Assembly: GCA_040221375.1 (NCBI GenBank)
Contig: JAVKEP010000015.1
Coordinates: forward strand, 1 to 64,000
DNA length: 64,000 bases
Reading direction: 5' to 3'
DNA from: SHAN690 sp040221375
GTDB taxonomy: Bacteria > Bacteroidota > Bacteroidia > Flavobacteriales_G > Salibacteraceae
In this document: piece by piece, positions 9,157 through 18,985 of the stretch
Layout: the number at the start of each line of letters is the position of its first letter
How positions within the stretch are numbered: position 1 is the stretch's first letter
Made by a program: the position numbers and the translations under genes
The notes under the pieces: model-generated
What the model was told of the DNA's origin: nothing
Database searches by the model: none
Seen by the model: the letters and a program-made list of their open reading frames with translations, nothing else

Positions 9157-10401
9157 ATGAAGGTCCTAAGCATAGTCAACAATAATGTGGTGCGCGACGC
9201 ACGGGTACAAAAGGAGGCGCGGAGCCTGATGGAAGCTGGATACGAAGTTGTAGTTGTAGGTGTTCAAGATCGATTGCATTTGCCATTGACAGAATCTTTG
9301 GGAGGAATTCAAGTTGTTCGTATTCCCAGAACTGGATTATATGCAGCCATCTGGAGACTCTTTTCCCAAGATTCACCAGCGAAGGCTTCGGCGAATGAAT
9401 CAAACCACCCAAAGAAAACGTCTTGGAAGTTGCGAATAAAAGAATGGTGGATCCCGTTCCATCGCGAACGTGTATTTGCCAATTTCTATGCAGGCGCTGC
9501 TGCTCGCATACGCCATGAATCTCCAGATATACTCCACATTCATGACCTAAATGCGTTGCCGGTGCTCGATTTACTCACAGAAGTGAAGGCGAAAGTGATA
9601 TACGATGCACACGAACTCTATACAGAGCTCGCGACGCTTAGGCCATCCCAAAGGCGTTCGTACCAAAAGATCGAGTCAAGACTCATTGGAAAGGCAGACG
9701 CCGTTATTACCGTAAATCAGAGCATAGCAACCGAATTGAGCGAGCGATACGGCATCAAAGAACCCGTCGTAGTCAGGAATTGTCCACGCACCGTTCAGAA
9801 GAATATGAAATCTTGCATTCAGCTCAGGGAGCAGTTAGCTATTCCCTCAGAAGAAAAGGTGATCTTATTCCAAGGAGGCTTTACGAAAGGAAGGGGAATC
9901 GAAACGCTCCTTGAGGCGATGGTAGGAATGGAAGGAGCACAATTGGTATTAATGGGGTGGGGGCCGTTGGAACAAGAGCTGAAAGGCTTGTCCTACCGAT
10001 TGGGACTCCCTGGCAAGGCTCATTTTATACCGCCTGTTTCCCAAGACGAACTCATTGCAGTCTCAGCTCAGGCCGACATCGGTGTGATCCCGTACCAGGC
10101 CATTGGCTTGAACAACTACTACACGAGTCCCAACAAATTGTTTGAATACATCCACGCCGGACTTGCCATTGCAGGAAGCGATTATCCCGAGTTAAAGAGG
10201 GTGCTCAATCACTACCAAATCGGTGAATTGTTTGACCCTATGAAGGCCGAATCGATGCGCGATGTATTGCAAGGAATGGTTCAGGATGAACAGAAAATCG
10301 CTGCCTACAAATTGAATACCGTCAAGGCAGCTACCGAATTGAATTGGGAAACTGAAGCAGCAGTGTTATTGAATACCTATGTGGAACTAGGGAAGAGATG
10401 A
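9157..10401 (+). CDS. Glycosyltransferase family 4
   Basis: A 414-residue GT-B glycosyltransferase. The N-terminus VLSIVNNNVVRDARVQKEA, the acceptor-half motifs DILHIHDLNALPVLD and YDAHELYTELA, and the donor-half motif YYTSPNKLFEYIHAGLA are characteristic of GT4. It resembles the 517-residue enzyme at the head of the operon in general plan but lacks the basic insertion. It begins 33 bases after the ABC ATPase, and its stop shares four bases with the next glycosyltransferase start (ATGA). A cytoplasmic, membrane-associated role in building the exported glycan is inferred from context. Confidence 0.88.
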   Translation: MKVLSIVNNNVVRDARVQKEARSLMEAGYEVVVVGVQDRLHLPLTESLGGIQVVRIPRTGLYAAIWRLFSQDSPAKASANESNHPKKTSWKLRIKEWWIPFHRERVFANFYAGAAARIRHESPDILHIHDLNALPVLDLLTEVKAKVIYDAHELYTELATLRPSQRRSYQKIESRLIGKADAVITVNQSIATELSERYGIKEPVVVRNCPRTVQKNMKSCIQLREQLAIPSEEKVILFQGGFTKGRGIETLLEAMVGMEGAQLVLMGWGPLEQELKGLSYRLGLPGKAHFIPPVSQDELIAVSAQADIGVIPYQAIGLNNYYTSPNKLFEYIHAGLAIAGSDYPELKRVLNHYQIGELFDPMKAESMRDVLQGMVQDEQKIAAYKLNTVKAATELNWETEAAVLLNTYVELGKR

Positions 10402-11513
10402 TCAAAATCTGCCATATATCAACGGTACACCAGGCCAAAGACACACGTATCTACCACAAGGAGTGCGCCACCTTGGCCAAGCTGGGATACGATGTGAAGC
10501 TGATAGTGGTGAATGCTGAGGACACCGAATCTGACTATGACAATGTCGAGATCGTCAATGTAATATTGAAGCCAGTAGGTAAGCTAAAACGGGTGTTCAA
10601 TTATCCGAAACAGGTCCTCAGTAAACTCCTCGATTTGGAACCCGCGCTTGCCCATTTGCACGATCCCGAATTACTGCAGATTGTTCCGTCCTTAAAATCG
10701 GCAGGGATCAAGGTCATTTATGACGCCCACGAAGACGTCCCGAAGCAAGTGTTGACCAAGGATTGGATCCCTGCACCTCTGCGGGGGCTGATCGCGCTTA
10801 TGGTGCAGCGCTATGAGCACAAGATGGCGCCTCAACTAGATGCGGTGGTGACGGTCGTAGAAGGAGTACTCGAACGCTTTGAGCCCTTGGTGAACCACAT
10901 TGTACTCGTCAAGAATTTTCCCGACCTCGACGCATTGCCTCGGGTCACCTCATGGTCTGAAAAACCAAACGAAGTAGCTTACATCGGAGATCTCACACGC
11001 ATTCGTGGAATACAAGAATTGGTCGACGCGATGGTTGATGTCGATGCCCGCCTCAACCTAGCCGGGAAGTGGTCCGATCAAGGATTGGAAGTCGAGTGTA
11101 AACGCTCCGCAGGTTGGAGTAAGGTGAATTCCCTGGGCTTTATATCTAGAGTGGAAGCGAATTCCGTCTTGGAGCGTTCAAAGGTCGGATTGATCCTCTT
11201 TCATCCCGCACCGAATCATATCGACGCCCTGCCCAACAAATTGTTTGAGTACATGTCGGCTGGTATTCCGGTTGTCGCTTCAAACTTTGGCTGGTTGCAG
11301 CATATCGTCGAAAAAAGGGCGTGTGGAGTGACAGCCGACCCTAAGGATCCGAAAAGCATCGCAAAGGCCATCCAAAAATTGCTGAATGATTCGAAGGAAT
11401 CTGAAGCCATGGGGCATCGCGGAAGGGAAGCAGTGGTGAATACCTACAACTGGGGCGCGGAAGCCAAGAAGTTGGGCGCACTTTACAAGATTTTGATTGC
11501 TAGTCCATCATAA
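10398..11513 (+). CDS. Glycosyltransferase family 4
   Basis: A 371-residue GT-B enzyme. It opens with ICHISTVHQAKDTRIYHKEC, a start often seen in GT4 proteins of capsule clusters. LAHLHDPELLQIVP and YDAHEDVPKQ mark the acceptor half. The donor half has YIGDLTRIRGIQELVDAM and LPNKLFEYMSAGIPVVAS, the EX7E-type nucleotide-sugar signature region. It overlaps the preceding gene by four bases and the following one by a single base, so all three are almost certainly co-translated. Donor and acceptor are unknown. Confidence 0.88.
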   Translation: MIKICHISTVHQAKDTRIYHKECATLAKLGYDVKLIVVNAEDTESDYDNVEIVNVILKPVGKLKRVFNYPKQVLSKLLDLEPALAHLHDPELLQIVPSLKSAGIKVIYDAHEDVPKQVLTKDWIPAPLRGLIALMVQRYEHKMAPQLDAVVTVVEGVLERFEPLVNHIVLVKNFPDLDALPRVTSWSEKPNEVAYIGDLTRIRGIQELVDAMVDVDARLNLAGKWSDQGLEVECKRSAGWSKVNSLGFISRVEANSVLERSKVGLILFHPAPNHIDALPNKLFEYMSAGIPVVASNFGWLQHIVEKRACGVTADPKDPKSIAKAIQKLLNDSKESEAMGHRGREAVVNTYNWGAEAKKLGALYKILIASPS

Positions 11514-12271
11514 TGAGCGATTTGGTATCCATCATAACTCCAGTGCACAACAATGCCAGCACCATCGTACAAACCGTGCATTCTGTGATGGCTCAATCCT
11601 ATCCGTATTGGGAGCTGCTATTGATCGATGATGCTTCAACGGATGACGTGGTGCCCATCTTAGAGCAACTCGCATCGGAGGATGAACGTGGAAGGATACA
11701 TGTCTTCTTGTTGGATGACAATCGAGGCGCCGCTGGCGCAAGAAACGAAGGAATCCTCCATGCCAAAGGTCGCTTCATCGCTTTCTTGGATGCAGATGAC
11801 CTATGGATGCCAGAAAAGCTTGAACGACAAGTACAGTTTTCTAAAGAAAAGACCGCAGCTATAACGCACACATCCTATGCGTGGATGGATGAGCAAGGAA
11901 ACGCGACAGGAAAGGTCATCCAAGCACGAGCCAGCTTGGGTTATAATGACATGTTGGATTCCAACTACATAGGATGCCTTACAGGTATGTACGATACCCA
12001 AATTGTGGGACAGAAGTATTTCATGCCCGACATTGCCCAGCGCCAAGACTACGCACTGTGGTTGAGCATCATGCGAGATGGCCACTTGGCGCACGGATTG
12101 GACGAAATCTTGGCTTATTATCGGATAGGAGGCGCATCATTGAGCAGCAACAAGTGGAAGAGCGCAGCATACAATTGGCGTGTTTTGAGGGAATTGGAAG
12201 GCTTAAGCAGGACGAAAGCCGCATTTCACTTTGCTCGATATGCAATAAGGGGCCTACTAAAGTACCGTTGA
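11513..12271 (+). CDS. Glycosyltransferase family 2
   Basis: A 252-residue GT-A enzyme. VSIITPVHNNASTIVQTVHS and LLIDDASTDD form the nucleotide-binding start. FLDADDLWMPEKLERQV contains the DxD metal site, and RQDYALWLSIMRDG is the C-terminal acceptor/base region typical of capsule and LPS GT2 enzymes. The start ATG uses the last base of the previous stop codon (TAATG). It transfers a single sugar, by family knowledge; which one is unknown. It closes the first tightly overlapping block of the polysaccharide operon. Confidence 0.9.
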   Translation: MSDLVSIITPVHNNASTIVQTVHSVMAQSYPYWELLLIDDASTDDVVPILEQLASEDERGRIHVFLLDDNRGAAGARNEGILHAKGRFIAFLDADDLWMPEKLERQVQFSKEKTAAITHTSYAWMDEQGNATGKVIQARASLGYNDMLDSNYIGCLTGMYDTQIVGQKYFMPDIAQRQDYALWLSIMRDGHLAHGLDEILAYYRIGGASLSSNKWKSAAYNWRVLRELEGLSRTKAAFHFARYAIRGLLKYR

Positions 12272-12353
12272 CAAACCTGTTGATGTTCTTTTTACGCAAC
12301 CGACGCACCCATCGTGAAAAGGCTAATTTTGAACCACACCTACGAGCATTAAT

Positions 12354-13775
12354 TTGAGTACTGTACGCAGCAACGACATCCAGTTCCTGGTAAGGAAGTA
12401 TATGATGATGGCTGGCGATCTATTTCTGATCGTCATTTCGTTGTTCTTATACATCAAGTACTTCTACGTCTACGACATCTGGCCGAGTAAGACGCTGGCA
12501 GAAAACCCGAGCTGGGTAGCATTGATCCTGGCGATCTGGCTGATGTACTCGCAGCTGTTTAATCTTTACGACGTGCTCCACGCGTCGAAAACTTCGGTCC
12601 TCTTGCGTAGGACGGCGCTCGTTGCATTCATGACCGGAGTCACCTACCTCGCCTTTCCTTTCTTGAGTCCTGTATTTCCGAAAACGCGGATGCCAGTGTT
12701 CATTTTTATTGGACAATTGATTGTATTGGTCAGCCTCTGGCATTGGGTCTTTTCTTACATATTCCAACAGGAGATATTACAGAAACGCGTATTGGTAGTT
12801 GGAGCTGGGTGGTCCGGGACAGAAATTGTGAAGGTGATTCGCCGGAAAAACATTTACCACCAAACTGGGTATCAAGTTGTGGCATTCATTGACGACGATG
12901 AAGAAAAATACAAGCGCGAAATAGAGGGAGTTCGAGTCGTTGGTAATTCAGAAGAACTCTTTGCCTATGCTCGAAGGCTCCAAATCGATGAAGTGATTCT
13001 GGCCGTTCATACCGCTAAGAACATCAAGGGTTCGCTCTACGCCGCATTGGTCAATTGCGAGAATTTCGGAGTTGCCGCCGTACCCGTAAACATTGTCTTC
13101 GAAACCTTGACCGGAAAATTGATGGTCAAGCAACATGAACATGGTGAGTACCTGCTGACGTACGATTTCTTTTCTCCCAAGAAGAATGGACTTTACTTAT
13201 TCTTGAATCGACTTCTCAACATGTTATTTGGATTGATGGGAATGCTCTTTACGCTCGTACTTACTCCAATCATCGTCATCGCCAACTTGATCTTCAGCCG
13301 AGGACCGTTGTTCTTTTCTCAACAACGCGTGGGAAGAGACGACAAACCCTTCACGATTTATAAGTTTCGGACGATGGTGGTCAATGCGGAGAAAAATACC
13401 GGAGCGGTCTATGCCGAGATCCATGACCCGAGGATTACCCTACCGGGCAGAATCATGCGAAGGGCCCGAATCGATGAACTGCCTCAGTTTTGGAACATCT
13501 TTAAAGGGGAAATGAACCTGATCGGTCCACGACCGGAACGACCTGAATTCGTGAAAAAACTGGTTCAAACGATCGGGTTTTACCCCACTCGACACGTAGT
13601 AAAACCCGGCATTACCGGATGGGCACAGGTCAACTACAAGTACGGAGCGAATCAAGACGACTCGCTTACCAAACTTCAGTACGATTTATACTACATCAAG
13701 AATCGGTCGTTCCTGTTGGACTTAAAAATCCTGCGGATGACGATCGGAGTGATGCTCAAATTGAAAGGAAATTGA
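12354..13775 (+). CDS. Undecaprenyl-phosphate sugar phosphotransferase (initiating glycosyltransferase)
   Basis: A polyisoprenyl-phosphate hexose-1-phosphate transferase, 473 residues, that starts a repeat unit by loading the first sugar phosphate onto undecaprenyl phosphate. Four or five N-terminal membrane spans are followed by a CoA-binding-like Rossmann region (VLVVGAGWSGTEIVKVI). The catalytic bacterial sugar transferase domain has GPLFFSQQRVGRDDKPF, YKFRTM, RIDELPQFWNIFKGEM and GPRPERPEF, ending in ITGWAQV and LQYDLYYIKN. TTG at 12354 is used as start, giving the usual family length; an ATG cluster near 12402 is an alternative. It supplies the lipid-linked primer for the transferases upstream. 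Confidence 0.93.
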   Translation: MSTVRSNDIQFLVRKYMMMAGDLFLIVISLFLYIKYFYVYDIWPSKTLAENPSWVALILAIWLMYSQLFNLYDVLHASKTSVLLRRTALVAFMTGVTYLAFPFLSPVFPKTRMPVFIFIGQLIVLVSLWHWVFSYIFQQEILQKRVLVVGAGWSGTEIVKVIRRKNIYHQTGYQVVAFIDDDEEKYKREIEGVRVVGNSEELFAYARRLQIDEVILAVHTAKNIKGSLYAALVNCENFGVAAVPVNIVFETLTGKLMVKQHEHGEYLLTYDFFSPKKNGLYLFLNRLLNMLFGLMGMLFTLVLTPIIVIANLIFSRGPLFFSQQRVGRDDKPFTIYKFRTMVVNAEKNTGAVYAEIHDPRITLPGRIMRRARIDELPQFWNIFKGEMNLIGPRPERPEFVKKLVQTIGFYPTRHVVKPGITGWAQVNYKYGANQDDSLTKLQYDLYYIKNRSFLLDLKILRMTIGVMLKLKGN

Positions 13776-13879
13776 AAACTTCAGAGGCTTTCAGCCACCC
13801 GCTGTCGGAAGTGCTGCAAGGTAGTAGGTCGGTATTCTTTCTAAGGTTGAAAACTAGATTAGGCGATTAACGAGTAACT

Positions 13880-14956
13880 ATGAAAATCCTTACCATCGTC
13901 GGAGCGCGCCCTCAATTCATCAAAGCTGCTGCATTAAGCCGTGAGCTAGGGCTGCGAAGTGGCGTAGAGGAAGTGATTGTGCATACAGGGCAGCACTTCG
14001 ATGCAAACATGAGTGACGTCTTTTTCACTGAAATGGACATCCCTAAACCAAAGCATAACCTGCACATTCATTCCCTAGGGCATGGAGCAATGACTGGGCG
14101 GATGTTGGAAGGGATAGAAGGACTGCTGATGACCGAAAAGCCAAACATGATGCTCGTTTATGGTGATACCAACAGCACGATTGCGGGTGCTTTGGCAGCT
14201 AAGAAACTACACATTCCTGTAGGTCACGTTGAGGCTGGATTACGGAGCTTCAATATGAAGATGCCTGAAGAAGTAAATCGCATCCTAACAGACCGCATTT
14301 CCGACCACTTGTTTTGCCCTACACAAGCGGCTGTAGATAATCTGCAACGTGAGGGATTTGGAGGTTTTGACTGCCAAATTCACAAGTCGGGTGATGTGAT
14401 GCAGGATGCTGCATTGTACTACGCTAGAATCTCTTGCGAAAGGAGCAAGGTTATCGCTGAACAGGAATTGGAACCTGGATTCGTACTGGCAACTATCCAT
14501 CGAGCAGAAAACACGGACGACCCTGAACGATTAGGAGGAATACTCCGCGCCCTAAATGAGATCAACCAAGAGCGTCGCGTTATTTGTCCCTTACACCCAC
14601 GCACGCGAAATTTGTTGGAAAAACAAGGCGTAATACCTGAATTTACCGTCCTTGATCCTGTGGGTTACTTTGACATGATAGAACTCCTAAAAGCTGCTTC
14701 AATGGTTATGACAGACAGCGGAGGGTTGCAAAAGGAAGCCTATTTCTTTCAAAACCCTTGCATTACCATGAGAGATGAAACAGAGTGGACTGAACTCGTT
14801 TCAAATGGCTATAACATTACCGTAGGTGCGAGTGCCGAGCGAATTCTTAGTGCCTACAGCGAAATGAAGGGATTAAAAATGAACTTCTCCCAAGACCTAT
14901 ACGGAGGTGGGAAAGCAGCAGCGGCAATCGCTGATGCTCTCGAGCAAATTGCATGA
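13880..14956 (+). CDS. wecB: UDP-N-acetylglucosamine 2-epimerase (non-hydrolysing)
   Basis: Converts UDP-GlcNAc to UDP-ManNAc, 358 residues. The motifs cover the whole fold: VGARPQFIKAAALSREL at the N-terminus, HTGQHFDANMSD, YGDTNSTIAG, GHVEAGLRSFNMKMPEE with the catalytic acidic residues, TIHRAENTDD, and DSGGLQKEAYFF for UDP binding. UDP-ManNAc would be a building block for the glycan made by this cluster, alongside the 4-epimerase and Gfo/Idh oxidoreductase at the left end. It follows a 104-base gap in which no gene is seen, and overlaps the O-antigen-ligase-like gene by four bases (ATGA). Confidence 0.95.
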   Translation: MKILTIVGARPQFIKAAALSRELGLRSGVEEVIVHTGQHFDANMSDVFFTEMDIPKPKHNLHIHSLGHGAMTGRMLEGIEGLLMTEKPNMMLVYGDTNSTIAGALAAKKLHIPVGHVEAGLRSFNMKMPEEVNRILTDRISDHLFCPTQAAVDNLQREGFGGFDCQIHKSGDVMQDAALYYARISCERSKVIAEQELEPGFVLATIHRAENTDDPERLGGILRALNEINQERRVICPLHPRTRNLLEKQGVIPEFTVLDPVGYFDMIELLKAASMVMTDSGGLQKEAYFFQNPCITMRDETEWTELVSNGYNITVGASAERILSAYSEMKGLKMNFSQDLYGGGKAAAAIADALEQIA

Positions 14957-16209
14957 GCCATTTCGATCGCCATAAAATCTTTCTCTACCAGAATTACTTG
15001 CTGTACGCGATTGCGTTTCTCATTCCCATTTTTCCACGTTTGGTACCCGTGTTGATCGTGCTCTTCGGAGGTTTGTCTGTATTCGCAATCGCGAAAGGCT
15101 ACAGTCGGGTGGAGATGAGTGAAGTTTCCATTCTTCTGCTGATCTTCTTTGTGCTCCACTTAATCGGAATGCTCTATACGGAAAACCTCTCGAGGGGGTG
15201 GTTCGATATTGAAGTCAAACTCAGCTTGATGGCGTTTCCCTTGGCATTCGTCGGCTTTAGGTTCGTGAATACCACCAACTTCAATCGCACCTTGCGCATG
15301 TTCCTTTATGGCACGCTGACCGCGTCGCTCTATTGCATTGCGCAAAGTGCCTTCAAGGTTTTTTGGTTGGATATGAGGTACTACCATTTCATCACGTCGC
15401 GGTTTTCCGTAACAGTACACCAGAGTTACTTTGCACTTTACCTCATTTTCGCCATGGTCATTCTTGCGTATCTAGAATGGCCTTTGGTGAAAAAAAATCG
15501 CCGCAAAACGCTAACCCACGTTTTGATCATCATCACCCTGTCCGTCTCCGTGCTCCTCACTGGATCAAAAACCGGCTTCATCATGTGGGCTGTAATTGCC
15601 TTAGGGCTTACCGGTGTATTCGTGCGTGAAATGAAGCACAAGTGGGTTCCAATCTTGGGTTTGACGGTTTTGATGAGCATCATGGGAGCAATATTTCAAG
15701 GCGCACCGTTGCTCCAATCTCGCATTACCAATATGTTAGAGGTGGCGCAGAAGGACGAAGTGAATCCCGAATCAACAGAGAGCACGGCCGTTAGGTATTT
15801 GGTATATTCTTCCACATTCGAGGTGCTCCGATCACAGGATTGGTATGGTCAGGGTACAGGAGATTTCCAAGATGTATTAGACGCTGTGTACAATAAGAAG
15901 AAATATACCAGCGCTGCAGAAGAACACTTGAACGCGCACAACCTATTTCTTCAGTCATGGATTTCGCTGGGTATTCCTGGGTTAATCATCATCCTCGGTG
16001 TGTTCTTGGTTATGATGGTCCAGGCCGTGCGAAACCAAGACGCGCTTTTGCTAGGTTTTACTGCCTTGTTTTTCATCTTATCGATGACAGAAAGCACGTT
16101 CAACGTCCAAGCCGGGGTGGTGTTTTTTTCTTTTTTTACGGTATTCCTCGCGAGAAGATCCGGAGCCAAGGTTGGGTCCCTGGACGAACAAGACCTGGCC
16201 GAAACTTGA
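14953..16209 (+). CDS. O-antigen ligase family membrane protein
   Basis: A 418-residue integral membrane protein with about ten to twelve spans and the Wzy_C/WaaL-type signature near its C-terminus: EEHLNAHNLFLQSWISLGI inside a long periplasmic loop. The His-x-x-hydrophobic pattern there is the conserved catalytic region of O-antigen ligases and polymerases. In a cluster with an ABC exporter a separate polymerase is normally not needed. A ligase that joins the exported glycan to its acceptor is therefore the more likely role, but family membership alone cannot separate ligase from polymerase. It is translationally coupled to wecB. Confidence 0.85.
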   Translation: MSHFDRHKIFLYQNYLLYAIAFLIPIFPRLVPVLIVLFGGLSVFAIAKGYSRVEMSEVSILLLIFFVLHLIGMLYTENLSRGWFDIEVKLSLMAFPLAFVGFRFVNTTNFNRTLRMFLYGTLTASLYCIAQSAFKVFWLDMRYYHFITSRFSVTVHQSYFALYLIFAMVILAYLEWPLVKKNRRKTLTHVLIIITLSVSVLLTGSKTGFIMWAVIALGLTGVFVREMKHKWVPILGLTVLMSIMGAIFQGAPLLQSRITNMLEVAQKDEVNPESTESTAVRYLVYSSTFEVLRSQDWYGQGTGDFQDVLDAVYNKKKYTSAAEEHLNAHNLFLQSWISLGIPGLIIILGVFLVMMVQAVRNQDALLLGFTALFFILSMTESTFNVQAGVVFFSFFTVFLARRSGAKVGSLDEQDLAET

Positions 16210-16237
16210 CTAAACACTAAATGCATTACTTCGCATT

Positions 16238-17662
16238 ATGCTGAAGAAAGTACCCCTCCATTGGCAAGTCATCATCGCTCTGATATTCGGAACGTTTTAC
16301 GCGCTGCTCTCCGTAAACATGGGATGGAATGAGTTCACACTCGATTACATCGACCCGTTTGGAAAGATTTTCATCAATATTCTTAAACTCATCGCCGTTC
16401 CCTTGGTCTTGTTCAGCATTATTTCTGGCGTATCGGCATTGGGAGACGTGACCAAGCTGGGGAAAATAGGAGTGAAGACCTTGCTCTTGTATGTCGCTAC
16501 AACGATGATCGCCGTCTCCATAGGTTTGTTTGCTGTGAACGCCCTCAACCCGGGCAGCAAGGTGTCTGAAGACCTCTTAATCGACAACCGAATTTCCTAT
16601 GAGCTATGGACCAATGCCAATGGCATCGAGCGCTTGGACGATATCTGTTACTCTTGCGATGAGAACTACGCTGATCGGGTAGAGGTAGTGAGCAAGCGCC
16701 CGACAGATGACGGTGCTTCTGACTGGGTGAATGATAAACTCATCAAAGCCAAGACTACAAAAGAATCGCGGCCGCTTCAGCCAGTGGTCGACATCGTTCC
16801 GAGCAACATCATTAAGGCACTTTTTGACATGGAGATGCTTCAAGTCATCTTTTTCGCCATTTTCTTCGGAATCGTTCTGGTCATGTTGCCAAGGGAAAAG
16901 GCCCAACCGGTCATGGATTTCATCGACGGTGTCAACGAAGTGTTCATCAAGATGGTGGACGTGGTTATGAAAGCCATGCCGTTCTTCGTCTTTTGCCTTT
17001 TGGCGGGGGCAATCGTAAGCGCCGCGGGCGATGACCCAGGAAAACTAGCCGAATTGTTGTCCTTCTTACTTTGGTACTCGATTGCCGTCGTCCTCGGACT
17101 CGCCTTTATGGTGTTTATTTTCTACCCAGGTTTAACGAGTGCGATCGTAAAGAAGATGAATTACGGCTTCTTCATGAAAGGCATATCCAAAGCTCAACTG
17201 ACGGCCTTTAGCACCTCTTCTTCCGTTGCGACCTTGCCGGTAACCCTGGTGTGTGTGGAGAACAACCTCGGCGTTTCAAAGCGCACAACGAGCTTTGTGC
17301 TGCCCATTGGTGCAACGGTCAATATGGACGGAACAAGCCTCTACCAAGCGGTCGCCGTGGTTGCGCTCGCCCAGTTTCACATGGTCGATCTAAACTTGAT
17401 GCAGCAATTGACCATCGTCTTTACCGCTACATTGGCGTCCATAGGCGCCGCAGCAATACCAAGTGCTGGCTTGGTCCTGATGATCATCGTGCTTGAGTCG
17501 GTTGGACTAAATCCCGCGTGGATTGCCTTGATTTTCCCAGTGGATCGCATTTTAGATATGTGCAGAACGGTGGTAAACGTCACGGGTGATGCCTCCGTTT
17601 CAACGATCGTTGCAAACTCTGAGAATGAGCTGACTATTCCGGCCACGAATGATGTGAAATAG
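16238..17662 (+). CDS. Dicarboxylate/amino acid:cation symporter (DAACS, GltP/DctA-like)
   Basis: A 474-residue sodium- or proton-coupled symporter for dicarboxylates or acidic amino acids. The re-entrant loop signature is present as AFSTSSSVATLPVT (HP1 serine-rich motif), followed by GATVNMDGTSLYQAV (TM7 NMDG motif) and the TM8 region VNVTGDASVS. An extra hydrophilic stretch near residues 118-175 with two cysteines (CYSC) interrupts the scaffold between early spans, as in many Bacteroidota homologues. It starts 28 bases after the ligase-like gene on the same strand but has no obvious link to polysaccharide export. Confidence 0.93.
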   Translation: MLKKVPLHWQVIIALIFGTFYALLSVNMGWNEFTLDYIDPFGKIFINILKLIAVPLVLFSIISGVSALGDVTKLGKIGVKTLLLYVATTMIAVSIGLFAVNALNPGSKVSEDLLIDNRISYELWTNANGIERLDDICYSCDENYADRVEVVSKRPTDDGASDWVNDKLIKAKTTKESRPLQPVVDIVPSNIIKALFDMEMLQVIFFAIFFGIVLVMLPREKAQPVMDFIDGVNEVFIKMVDVVMKAMPFFVFCLLAGAIVSAAGDDPGKLAELLSFLLWYSIAVVLGLAFMVFIFYPGLTSAIVKKMNYGFFMKGISKAQLTAFSTSSSVATLPVTLVCVENNLGVSKRTTSFVLPIGATVNMDGTSLYQAVAVVALAQFHMVDLNLMQQLTIVFTATLASIGAAAIPSAGLVLMIIVLESVGLNPAWIALIFPVDRILDMCRTVVNVTGDASVSTIVANSENELTIPATNDVK

Positions 17663-17730
17663 TTCAAACTCCCAATGAACAATTCGGCACCTTTGCCGTC
17701 GCTTTGTGTAGATACATCTAATCGACTCGT

Positions 17731-18936
17731 TTGAAGTCTGAACGCATCATCCTTTATTTGCTGGCAGCCTCCCAGTTTACCCACATCATGGACTTCATGA
17801 TCATCATGCCATTGGGCGAGATGTTGATGGAAGAGTTGATGATCAACTCGCAAGAATTCTCTTTTCTCGTGGCGAGTTATACGATGACTGCGGGCGTAAC
17901 TGGATTGATCAGTGCCTTTTTCGTCGATCGATACGACCGAAAAAAGTACTTTTTGTTCGCTTACCTTGGGTTCGCAGCAGGCACCTTGATTTGCGGTATG
18001 GTGGACACCTATGCTGGCCTGATCAGCGCCCGTATCATAACGGGAGCTTTCGGCGGCGTAATCAGCTCCACGGTCATCGCCATCGTTAGCGATGCCATCG
18101 CCGCAAAGCGAAGGGCTTGGGGACTAGGGATCGTCATGAGCGCATTTTCGTTGGCGTCCGCCTTGGGTTTACCGGTTGGACTCTACTTTGCCTTCAACTA
18201 TGGATGGAATTGGCCTTTCCTTGCATTAGGAGGGGTGAGTATCGTGAATGCAATTGCCGTGTACCTTACCTTACCACCCGTGAGGGCCCATTTGGATGTT
18301 CCAGGTCCTCAGGTCAGGTCTTGGGAGTTTATCAAGCGTATTCCTCAGCACAAGAATCAATGGATGGCCTTGACGTATACTATGTTGCTGATGTTTGGCC
18401 ACTTTGCCGTGATTCCGTTCATTACTCCTTACCTGGTTGAAAACGTTGGATTTGAAAGGCAAGACATAACGTTCGTTTACCTCATAGGAGGCGTCGCTAC
18501 CATCATCACCAATCCGCGTGTAGGGCGTTGGGCAGATCGTGTAGGGCGCCATAAGGTGTTTCGGATCATGGCTTTTTTGTCGCTCATACCGATTTTAGCA
18601 TTAACCAACTTACCAGAAGTACCGCTGTGGAGTGCGTTGGTAGTGACCGGCCTGTTTTTTATCCTGGCAGGTGGGCGCATGGTTCCATCTACAGCTATCG
18701 TCACTTCCGTCATTAAACCACAGAATAGAGGCAGTTTTATGAGCTTAAATTCTTCGGTTCAGAACATGACAGCCGGACTGGCCAGCATTGTTGCTGGAAT
18801 CATTGTCACAATACCCGAAGGCGGTCATCACGTATACGGATTTTGGAAAGTAGGGGTCATCGCCGCCCTGTTTACCCTCCTCGCCATTTGGATGATGGGG
18901 CGAATTAAAGCGCTAACTCCCTCAGAGGAACAGTAA
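17731..18936 (+). CDS. Major facilitator superfamily transporter
   Basis: A 401-residue, twelve-span MFS carrier. The loop 2-3 motif A appears as DRYDRKKYFLF, and a degenerate repeat of it (GRWADRVGRHKVF) occurs between spans 8 and 9. The N-terminus HIMDFMIIMPLGEMLMEEL is typical of the drug/sugar-efflux-like MFS group found in Bacteroidota. The start is TTG at 17731; there is no nearby ATG that preserves the first membrane span. Substrate unknown; drug or sugar efflux is the usual guess for this group. Confidence 0.85.
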   Translation: MKSERIILYLLAASQFTHIMDFMIIMPLGEMLMEELMINSQEFSFLVASYTMTAGVTGLISAFFVDRYDRKKYFLFAYLGFAAGTLICGMVDTYAGLISARIITGAFGGVISSTVIAIVSDAIAAKRRAWGLGIVMSAFSLASALGLPVGLYFAFNYGWNWPFLALGGVSIVNAIAVYLTLPPVRAHLDVPGPQVRSWEFIKRIPQHKNQWMALTYTMLLMFGHFAVIPFITPYLVENVGFERQDITFVYLIGGVATIITNPRVGRWADRVGRHKVFRIMAFLSLIPILALTNLPEVPLWSALVVTGLFFILAGGRMVPSTAIVTSVIKPQNRGSFMSLNSSVQNMTAGLASIVAGIIVTIPEGGHHVYGFWKVGVIAALFTLLAIWMMGRIKALTPSEEQ

Positions 18937-18985
18937 GCCTCCATCAGACTGCACCAAGGATAGCGATAGTGGAGCTTCCTTGTAC

